Shown piece after piece: positions 7,768 to 13,400 of a stretch of 13,400 nt of DNA. The position numbers and the translations under genes are program-made. Every line of letters begins with the position of its first letter. The stretch's first letter is position 1. Source of the DNA: Corynebacterium sp. (GTDB lineage Bacteria > Actinomycetota > Actinomycetes > Mycobacteriales > Mycobacteriaceae). The notes beneath the pieces are model-generated. The model saw nothing but the letters and a program-made list of their open reading frames with translations, ran no database searches and was not told where the DNA came from. The stretch lies in the NCBI GenBank assembly GCA_030450335.1, contig JAKDIS010000072.1:1-13400 (forward strand), read 5' to 3'.

Positions 7768-9050
7768 GCGTTCTGAAGGTCAGGGGCGTGCCCCTGATGC
7801 TGCTGAGCGTGTTCTGCGCCTTCCTCGGCTGGTCGATGCTGCTGCCGGTCATCCCGGTGGCCATGCTCGACGCCGGATACGGCGACTCGCTGGCGGGCCT
7901 GTCCACCGGCATCTTCATGGCGGCGACGGTGATCACCCAGGTCTTCGTGCCGCGCCTGCTGCGCCGGTGGGGCTACGTCCCGGTGATGTTCTGCGGTGCG
8001 GTGCTGCTGGGCGTTCCGTCGGCGCTCTACCTCATCGACGCCGGGTCCTGGCTGGTGCTCGCGGTCTCCGCGGTGCGCGGCGTGGGCTTCGGCGCGGTCA
8101 CCGTGGCGCAGTCGGCGCTGCTCGCCGAACTCGTGCCGGCGCAGCAGCTCGGCCGGGCGAACGCCTTCTTCGGCGCCTCGATCGGCGTCGGCGAGATCAT
8201 CGGATTCACCGTCGGCCTGCCGCTCTACACCGCCGCCGGCGACGTGGTCTTCCTCGTCGCCGTGGCGTGCGGGGTGGTCGGCGGTGCCGGTGCACTCGGC
8301 ATCCCGTCGCTGCGCGCGGCGAGCGTGCGGAAGGACGCTGCGGCGTCCGATGCGTCCTCGGCGTCTGATGCGTCTGATGCGCCGGCCACCGTGCGCGCCC
8401 CGCTGTGGAAGCTCGTGCTGGTGCCGATCGTGGGACTGTGCACCGGGGCGATGGGCTTCGGCGCCTTCTCCACCTTCACCGCCCCCGCCGTGGGCGGGAT
8501 CGACGCCTCGGCGGCCGCCACCCTGGCCGGCGTCACGCTGGCCGTGATCGGCGCCGGCCAGATCCTGGGCCGCACCATCTCCGGCTGGTGGGCCGACCGC
8601 ATGGGCGAGCCGGGACGACTGGTCGTGGCCGCCTCACTGTTCTGCGTCGGCGGCATGCTGGCGATGTCCACGCTGATCCACACCGCCCCGGTCGGGGCGG
8701 CGCTCATCGCCGGCGCCCTGGGTGCCGCGGCGGTGTTCGGCCTCGGCTTCGGTGCGATCCAGTCCGAGACCCTGCTGATGATGTTCTCTCGCATGCCCAA
8801 GGAGCGGGTGTCCGAGGCCTCGGCGATGTGGAACATCGGCTTCGACTCTGGCACGGGTGCCGGGTCCACGGTGCTGGGTGTCACGGCGACCTCCACCGGC
8901 TACGGCGGGGCCTTCCTCGTCGGCGCCGGACTGGTCGGTGTCGGCACCGCCACGCTGGCCGGCGACCGTGTGTTGGGACGCTCCCGCGTCACCGAGCACC
9001 AGAACGTCCGCACACGCCTGCGTAGCTTGCGTACCCGGGGCGGATCCTGA
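7764..9050 (+). CDS. MFS transporter embedded in the his operon
   Basis: A 428-residue membrane protein of the major facilitator type with about 12 hydrophobic helices in two halves, separated by a hydrophilic central loop at residues ~183-213. Family marks include [11 protein letters not shown] after helix 2, [20 protein letters not shown] in helices 4-5, and [17 protein letters not shown] in the second half, equivalent to the repeated loop 2-3 motif. The start is GTG 7764 in a GTGA overlap with hisB, with AAGGG 7 nt upstream. I recall MFS genes at this position in Corynebacterium his operons. The substrate is unknown; export of histidine, an analogue or a pathway intermediate is only a guess. 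The central loop has an in-frame tandem repeat. Confidence 0.92.
8343..8378 (+). repeat. In-frame 9-bp tandem repeat in the MFS central loop
   Basis: Four contiguous 9-bp units, GCGTCCGAT, GCGTCCTCG, GCGTCTGAT and GCGTCTGAT, encode residues 194-205 as Ala-Ser-Asp-type triplets in the hydrophilic loop between the transporter halves. The unit length preserves the frame, so copy number could vary between strains without breaking the protein. Confidence 0.7.
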
Positions 9051-9064
9051 GACCCGCGGCCTTG

Positions 9065-9070
9065 TAGGAT
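9065..9070 (+). promoter_or_regulatory. TAGGAT box before hisH: -10 element and/or ribosome site
   Basis: TAGGAT lies 8 nt upstream of the hisH ATG in the 28-nt gap after the MFS gene. As a TANNNT -10 box it would give a nearly leaderless hisH transcript. The internal AGGA could equally be the ribosome site of a read-through mRNA. The same hexamer precedes hisA. Confidence 0.4.
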
Positions 9071-9078
9071 CTCTGCAC

Positions 9079-9738
9079 ATGGTGGAAAAAGCAGCTCCCA
9101 CGGTCGCGCTCCTGGACTACGGTTCCGGCAACCTGCGCTCGGCGCAGCGGGCGCTGGAGCACGCCGGCGCGCAGGTCACGGTCACCGCGGACCCGGACAC
9201 CGTCCTCGCCGCCGACGGTCTGCTCGTGCCGGGCGTCGGCAACTACTCGGCGTGCATGACCGGGCTGCGCGCCGTGCACGGTCCCCGGATGATCGGGGAG
9301 CGGCTCGCCGGGGGACGTCCCGTCCTGGGCATCTGCGTGGGCATGCAGGTCCTGTTCGACCGCGGGGTCGAGGGCGGCGGGCTGGACGGCAGCGGGGCCG
9401 AGGGCTGCGGCGAGTGGCCGGGCACGGTGAGCCGTCTGGAGGCGTCCGTCCTGCCGCACATGGGCTGGAACACCGTCGACGCCCCCGCCGACTCTCGGAT
9501 GTTCGCCGGCGCCGCCGCCGACGAACGCTACTACTTCGTGCACTCCTACGGTGCGCGCTCCTGGGAACTGGAGACCGACGGGCACACCGTGGCACCGTCG
9601 GTGACCTGGTCCACCCACGAGGACTGCAGGTTCGTCGCCGCCGTCGAGAACGGCCCGCTGTGGGCCACCCAGTTCCACCCGGAGAAGTCCGGGGAGGCCG
9701 GAGCCCGGTTGCTGCGCAACTGGCTCGCCACCCTGTGA
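9079..9738 (+). CDS. hisH: Imidazole glycerol phosphate synthase, glutaminase subunit
   Basis: HisH is a class I glutamine amidotransferase that delivers ammonia from glutamine through HisF to the imidazole ring. The 219-residue protein shows [13 protein letters not shown] (10-22), [13 protein letters not shown] (48-60), the nucleophile elbow [12 protein letters not shown] with C86, [15 protein letters not shown], and the catalytic dyad H200 and E202 in [13 protein letters not shown]. All triad residues are present. I start at ATG 9079, because the longer open frame upstream lies inside the MFS gene in another frame. An AGGA (9066-9069) serves as a possible ribosome site. A 52-nt gap follows before hisA. 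Confidence 0.96.
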   Translation: MVEKAAPTVALLDYGSGNLRSAQRALEHAGAQVTVTADPDTVLAADGLLVPGVGNYSACMTGLRAVHGPRMIGERLAGGRPVLGICVGMQVLFDRGVEGGGLDGSGAEGCGEWPGTVSRLEASVLPHMGWNTVDAPADSRMFAGAAADERYYFVHSYGARSWELETDGHTVAPSVTWSTHEDCRFVAAVENGPLWATQFHPEKSGEAGARLLRNWLATL

Positions 9739-9777
9739 CGTCCAGTCAGACCACCACCAGCACCCTGAACCACGCGA

Positions 9778-9783
9778 TAGGAT
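9778..9783 (+). promoter_or_regulatory. TAGGAT box before hisA: -10 element, probable leaderless start
   Basis: TAGGAT ends exactly 7 nt before the hisA ATG, the spacing expected for a leaderless transcript starting at the A of ATG. The embedded AGGA could also act as a ribosome site. It lies in the 52-nt hisH-hisA gap, one of only two gaps above 10 nt in the operon. Confidence 0.45.
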
Positions 9784-9790
9784 ACTTCTC

Positions 9791-10549
9791 ATGACCCTCA
9801 CCCTGCTCCCCGCCGTCGACGTCGCCGATGGACAGGCCGTACGCCTCGTCCAGGGGGCCGCCGGCTCCGAGACCAGCTACGGTGCACCGCTGGACGCGGC
9901 CCTGGCCTGGCAGAACGCCGGTGCCGAGTGGGTCCACCTCGTGGACCTGGACGCCGCCTTCGGCAAGGGGAGCAACTTCGACCTGCTCAACGAGGTCATC
10001 GGACGGCTCGACGTGAAGGTGGAGCTCTCCGGCGGTATCCGCGACGACGCCTCCCTGGAGCGTGCCCTGTCGACCGGCTGCCGCCGGGTCAACATCGGCA
10101 CCGCCGCCCTGGAGAACCCGGAGTGGTGCGAGAAGATCATCGCCGAGCACGGTGACCGGGTCGCCATCGGCCTGGACACCCGCCAGGTCGACGGCGAGTG
10201 GCGGCTGCGCGGGCGCGGCTGGGTCTCCGACGGCGGCGACCTGTGGGAGGTCCTGGAACGCCTGGACTCCCAGGGCTGCTCGCGGTTCGTGGTCACCGAC
10301 GTCTCGCGTGACGGGATGCTCAACGGCCCGAACATCGACCTGCTGCGCGACGTGGCCGCCGCCACCTCCGCCCCGGTCGTCGCCTCCGGCGGAATCTCCA
10401 GCCTCGACGACATCCGCGCCCTGGCCGGCGTGGCGGACGAGGGCGTGGACTCCGCCATCGTGGGCAAGGCCCTGTACGCCAACAAGTTCACCCTCGAGGA
10501 GGCCCTCGCGGTCACCAGGGAAGAGGCCCAGGCGGTGCCCGGTGAGTGA
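9791..10549 (+). CDS. hisA: ProFAR isomerase, HisA/PriA type
   Basis: This (beta-alpha)8 barrel converts ProFAR to PRFAR. The 252-residue protein has the catalytic general base D10 ([10 protein letters not shown]), [14 protein letters not shown] (49-62), [31 protein letters not shown] with D129, [14 protein letters not shown] and [10 protein letters not shown], and the phosphate-binding IVGKALY. It is close along its whole length to M. tuberculosis PriA as I remember it, including the loop-5 RLRGRGW (R142 and W144 here), whose Arg and Trp serve the second, TrpF-like activity in PriA. It may therefore also isomerise phosphoribosyl-anthranilate. The ATG is preceded by TAGGAT at 7 nt. The 3' end overlaps impA by 8 nt. 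HisA function certain; bifunctionality inferred. Confidence 0.96.
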   Translation: MTLTLLPAVDVADGQAVRLVQGAAGSETSYGAPLDAALAWQNAGAEWVHLVDLDAAFGKGSNFDLLNEVIGRLDVKVELSGGIRDDASLERALSTGCRRVNIGTAALENPEWCEKIIAEHGDRVAIGLDTRQVDGEWRLRGRGWVSDGGDLWEVLERLDSQGCSRFVVTDVSRDGMLNGPNIDLLRDVAAATSAPVVASGGISSLDDIRALAGVADEGVDSAIVGKALYANKFTLEEALAVTREEAQAVPGE

Positions 10550-11576
10550 CGGCAGCGACGAGACGGTCCAGACCGACGAGATCGACACCCGCGCGCTGCT
10601 GGCCATCGCCGAGGCCGCGGTCGACGAGGCGGAGGCGACGTTCTCCGCCGCCGTCGGCGCCGAGCCCTCGGTGATGAAGAGCCCGGGCGACTTCGCCACC
10701 GAGGCCGACCTCAGCGTGGAACGCCAGCTGCGTCACCTGCTGACCAGCTACACGGGTCTGCCCGTGCACGGCGAGGAGTACGGGGTCGTGCTCCCCGGCG
10801 AACCGGTGGAGGTCAACCCGAACGACGGCATGGCCGACGACCTCGACGGGCCGCGCCGCGACAGGAGCGACAGGAAAGACAGCCCCGCGTCCCCGGAACG
10901 CGGCGAGTCGCTCAGCCGCGCCGACGCGGACAAGAACCCCGGCCTCGACGAGCTGCCCGAGACCTGCTGGGTCGTCGACCCGATCGACGGCACCGCCAAC
11001 TACGCGGTGGGCAACCCGTTCTGCTGCATCCTCGTCGCCCTCGTGCACAAGGGTGAGGCCGTGGTCGCGGTCACCGAGATGCCGCTGCTCGGCCAGCGCA
11101 TCACCGCGCGCAAGGGCCACGGGCTCTACGTCGACGGGCACCCCGCGCGTCCGATGCTGCCGTCGAACCCGGGCATCACGCAGATCAGCTTCGGCTCGAT
11201 CCTGTCGCAGCGCCGCGGCAACCTGCCGATCTCGTACCGTCAGGACATGCTCAACGCCATCGGCCGGACGTATCCGCGCATGCGCGTCACCGGCTCGTGC
11301 GGCATCGACCTGGCGTTCACCGCCGCCGGCATCTTCGGCGGCACGGTGACGTTCAGCCCCAACCTGTGGGACAACGCCGCCGGCCTGCTGCTCGTCCGCG
11401 AGGCGGGTGGGGTGGTCACCGACTTCAACGGTGACCCGTGGCGCCCCGGTGTTTCCGGCCTGGTGGCCGGCGAGCCGGAGGTGCACTCCATCCTGCTCGA
11501 CCACATCCGTTCGGTGCCGATCGGCACCGCCGCACGCAACGCCCAGGAGATCATGGACCGGGGAGGAATAAGGTGA
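10542..11576 (+). CDS. impA: Inositol-monophosphatase-family phosphatase (ImpA-like; possible histidinol-phosphatase)
   Basis: A Mg2+-dependent phosphatase of the IMPase superfamily, 344 residues. Motifs in order: [15 protein letters not shown] (46-60), GEEYG (77-81, metal-binding Glu), [12 protein letters not shown] (143-154, with D146 and D149), a substrate region [15 protein letters not shown], and [15 protein letters not shown] (276-290, with D277). Between the first and second metal motifs lies a ~55-residue hydrophilic insertion (about 84-139) that makes the protein longer than the usual ~260-280. The start is GTG 10542, overlapping hisA by 8 nt, with AGG 9 nt upstream. In C. glutamicum the equivalent his-operon gene is called impA, and the main histidinol-phosphatase HisN is encoded elsewhere, as I recall. 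Here it may act on histidinol phosphate, inositol phosphate or both. Confidence 0.9.
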   Translation: MSDGSDETVQTDEIDTRALLAIAEAAVDEAEATFSAAVGAEPSVMKSPGDFATEADLSVERQLRHLLTSYTGLPVHGEEYGVVLPGEPVEVNPNDGMADDLDGPRRDRSDRKDSPASPERGESLSRADADKNPGLDELPETCWVVDPIDGTANYAVGNPFCCILVALVHKGEAVVAVTEMPLLGQRITARKGHGLYVDGHPARPMLPSNPGITQISFGSILSQRRGNLPISYRQDMLNAIGRTYPRMRVTGSCGIDLAFTAAGIFGGTVTFSPNLWDNAAGLLLVREAGGVVTDFNGDPWRPGVSGLVAGEPEVHSILLDHIRSVPIGTAARNAQEIMDRGGIR

Positions 11577-11583
11577 GCATCCG

Positions 11584-12360
11584 ATGAGTGTCGCTGTACG
11601 GGTCATCCCGTGTCTGGACGTCGACGACGGCCGCGTGGTCAAGGGGGTCAACTTCCTGAACCTGCGCGACGCCGGCGACCCCGTGGAACTCGCCGCACGC
11701 TACGACGCCGAGGGCGCAGACGAACTGACCTTCCTCGACGTGTCCGCCTCGAAGGACGGCCGTGGCACCATGCTCGACGTGGTCCGCCGCACCGCCGACC
11801 AGGTGTTCATCCCGCTCACCGTCGGTGGCGGGGTGCGCTCGGAGGAGGACGTCAACCAGCTGCTGCGCGCCGGCGCGGACAAGGTGTCGGTGAACACCTC
11901 GGCGATCAGTCGTCCCGAACTGCTCAGTGAGCTCTCCGCCCGTTTCGGCGCCCAGTGCATCGTGCTGTCCGTCGACGCGCGCCGCGTGCCCGCCGACGGG
12001 GACCCCCAGCCCAGCGGATTCGAGGTCACCACCCACGGCGGCTCGCGTTCCGCCGGCATCGACGCGGTGGAGTGGGCCGTGCGCGGCCAGGAGCTCGGTG
12101 TCGGGGAGATCCTGCTGAACTCCATGGACGCCGACGGCACCCGCGACGGCTTCGACCTCGACCTGCTCGCCCGGGTGCGCGCCGCGGTGACCATCCCGGT
12201 CATCGCCTCCGGCGGGGCAGGACGCGTCGAGGACTTCCCGCCCGCCGTGCAGGCGGGTGCCGACGCCGTGCTCGCCGCGTCCGTATTCCACTTCGGCGAC
12301 ATCGCCATCGGCGAGGTCAAGGACGCCATGGCGGAGCAGGGGATCGAGGTGCGCCGGTGA
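11584..12360 (+). CDS. hisF: Imidazole glycerol phosphate synthase, cyclase subunit
   Basis: HisF joins HisH-derived ammonia to PRFAR, giving imidazole-glycerol phosphate and AICAR. The 258-residue barrel shows [20 protein letters not shown] with catalytic D12, the second catalytic Asp D131 in [71 protein letters not shown] and [13 protein letters not shown]. All hallmark positions are intact. ATG 11584 lies 7 nt after the impA stop, with AAGG 10 nt upstream and a stronger GGAGG at 11562-11566, further away than usual. The stop overlaps the hisI start (GTGA). HisH is encoded three genes upstream, completing the heterodimer. Confidence 0.98.
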   Translation: MSVAVRVIPCLDVDDGRVVKGVNFLNLRDAGDPVELAARYDAEGADELTFLDVSASKDGRGTMLDVVRRTADQVFIPLTVGGGVRSEEDVNQLLRAGADKVSVNTSAISRPELLSELSARFGAQCIVLSVDARRVPADGDPQPSGFEVTTHGGSRSAGIDAVEWAVRGQELGVGEILLNSMDADGTRDGFDLDLLARVRAAVTIPVIASGGAGRVEDFPPAVQAGADAVLAASVFHFGDIAIGEVKDAMAEQGIEVRR

Positions 12361-12752
12361 GCGCGCTGACCAGCAACGAGGACGTCCGGGCCGTCGGGCT
12401 CGACGCAGACGTGGCCGCACGGCTCAAGCGCGACGCGTCCGGACTGGTCGCCGCGGTCGTGCAGGAGCACGGAACCGGCGACGTCCTGATGCTCGCCTGG
12501 ATGGACGACCACGCGCTGGCGCACACCCTCGCCACCCGCAAGGCGACCTACTGGTCGCGCTCCCGCGGGGAGTACTGGGTGAAGGGGGAGACCTCCGGAC
12601 ACACCCAGTACGTCCACGACGTGCGCCTCGACTGCGACGGCGACACCGTCCTGCTGACCGTCGACCAGACCGGCGGCGCCTGCCACACCGGGGACCACAC
12701 CTGCTTCGACGCCGACCGGCTGCTCCAAACTGAAAGACCTGCAGATGACTGA
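12357..12752 (+). CDS. hisI: Phosphoribosyl-AMP cyclohydrolase
   Basis: HisI opens the adenine ring of phosphoribosyl-AMP, using Zn2+ and Mg2+. The 131-residue protein is the monofunctional form without the HisE pyrophosphohydrolase domain. It shows [12 protein letters not shown] (43-54), [19 protein letters not shown] (64-82), [12 protein letters not shown] with the Mg-binding Asp cluster and zinc ligand C93, and [12 protein letters not shown] with the other zinc ligands C109 and C116. The start is GTG 12357 in a GTGA overlap with hisF. The stop lies 8 nt inside the trpE start, so translation of trpE is probably coupled to it. A separate hisE must exist elsewhere. Confidence 0.97.
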   Translation: MSALTSNEDVRAVGLDADVAARLKRDASGLVAAVVQEHGTGDVLMLAWMDDHALAHTLATRKATYWSRSRGEYWVKGETSGHTQYVHDVRLDCDGDTVLLTVDQTGGACHTGDHTCFDADRLLQTERPADD

Positions 12753-13400
12753 GTACGACACCGCCGACCCCTACACGATCACCGACCGGGCGACCTTCCG
12801 CCGCCTGGCCGCGCGCAACCGGGTCGTCCCGGTCGCGCGCAAGGTCCTCGCCGACGGCGAGAGCGCGATGAGCGCCTACACCAAGCTCGCCGGCGGACGT
12901 CCCGGCACCTTCCTGCTGGAGTCCGCGGCACCGGGGCAGTCCTGGTCACGCCACTCCTTCATCGGCACCGGCGCGCGCTGCGCGCTGACCGCCAAGGACG
13001 GCGACGTGCACTGGATCGGCACCCCGCCGGCAGGTGTGCCGGAGGGCTCCGACCCGCTGGCGGTGATCCGGGAGAGTCTGGAGCTGCTGCACACCGACCC
13101 GGTGCCCGGACTGCCCACCCTGACCTCCGGCCTGGTGGGTTACATGGGTCACGACGTGATCCGCTACATCGAGGACATCCCCGACACCTGCACCGACGAC
13201 CTGCAGGTTCCCGACATGGTGCAGCTGCTCGCCGACACCCTGGCGGTCATGGACCACCACGAGGGCACCATCTGGCTCATCGCCAACGCGGTGAACTGGG
13301 ACGGTTCCGATGACCGCGTCGACGCGGCCTACGACGACGCCGTCGCGCGCGTCGACGAGATGGCGCGGCGCCTGGCGTCCGGCGAACACCTGCCCTCGGC
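12745..13400 (+). CDS. trpE: Anthranilate synthase component I, N-terminal 218 residues (cut by window edge)
   Basis: TrpE converts chorismate to anthranilate with the TrpG glutaminase, the first step of tryptophan synthesis. The open frame from ATG 12745 reaches the right edge without a stop. The visible part is the N-terminal domain: [38 protein letters not shown] with the LLES motif (57-60) that forms the tryptophan feedback site, [30 protein letters not shown], and [16 protein letters not shown]. It is close to mycobacterial TrpE as I remember it and unlike the enteric-type TrpE of C. glutamicum. The catalytic chorismate domain lies beyond the window. The start overlaps hisI by 8 nt, with a weak GAAAG 8 nt upstream, which places it in the his operon. 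Confidence 0.95.
   Translation, partial: MTEYDTADPYTITDRATFRRLAARNRVVPVARKVLADGESAMSAYTKLAGGRPGTFLLESAAPGQSWSRHSFIGTGARCALTAKDGDVHWIGTPPAGVPEGSDPLAVIRESLELLHTDPVPGLPTLTSGLVGYMGHDVIRYIEDIPDTCTDDLQVPDMVQLLADTLAVMDHHEGTIWLIANAVNWDGSDDRVDAAYDDAVARVDEMARRLASGEHLPS

Noticed and set aside
9749..9790. His-rich leader peptide (His codons at 9752, 9755 and 9761, in frame with hisA), suggesting attenuation
   Set aside because: No ATG, GTG or TTG start exists in that frame in the gap, and no terminator/antiterminator hairpins are visible.
10512..11651. Minus-strand open frame (379 codons) opposite impA
   Set aside because: Shadow of a gene with all IMPase motifs on the plus strand.
9791..12360. Internal duplication between hisA and hisF
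   Set aside because: Both are (beta-alpha)8 barrels with known ancient common ancestry; nothing here suggests a recent duplication.

Overview
The window is a gene-dense, very GC-rich actinobacterial stretch, most likely from a high-GC Corynebacterium or a close relative in the Mycobacteriales. This rests on the GC-rich codon use, GTG starts, TANNNT-type -10 boxes directly upstream of start codons, and the gene order hisD-hisC-hisB-(MFS)-hisH-hisA-impA-hisF-hisI, which I recall as the corynebacterial arrangement. The species cannot be named from this sequence.

Left part (1-2902): a leftward set of a TetR-type regulator, a BRCT-domain protein and the N-terminus of an unrecognised protein, tightly packed. 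It is divergent from a rightward pair: a lipoprotein with a long Ser/acidic linker and a four-helix membrane protein, translationally coupled. The 114-bp control region between them carries a 13-bp motif repeated three times, overlapping both predicted promoters.

Middle (2919-4717): a leftward gene for a 568-residue helical-repeat (TPR-like) protein, convergent with the membrane protein gene and divergent from hisD. The 92-bp hisD upstream region has a perfect TAGAAT -10 box embedded in an inverted repeat.

Right part (4718-13400): a long histidine biosynthesis operon. HisB, HisC and HisD carry out the late steps (imidazoleglycerol-phosphate dehydratase, aminotransferase, histidinol dehydrogenase). 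HisI, HisA and HisH/HisF carry out the PRA-CHP hydrolysis, isomerisation and cyclisation steps. ImpA, an inositol-monophosphatase-family enzyme, and an MFS transporter are embedded in the operon. HisG and HisE (first two activities) are not in the window. Most junctions are 0-8 nt gaps or overlaps. The only larger gaps, before hisH and hisA, each hold a TAGGAT box 7-8 nt from the ATG. The last gene, overlapping hisI, is the start of trpE, cut by the window edge.

The most informative observation is that trpE resembles the mycobacterial type rather than the enteric-type TrpE of C. glutamicum, and that HisA keeps the RGRGW loop of bifunctional PriA. Together these suggest the ancestral actinobacterial his-trp arrangement. 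I see no mobile element, CRISPR array, RNA gene, defence island or clearly new multi-gene system. The novelty here lies in regulation and in domain variants.
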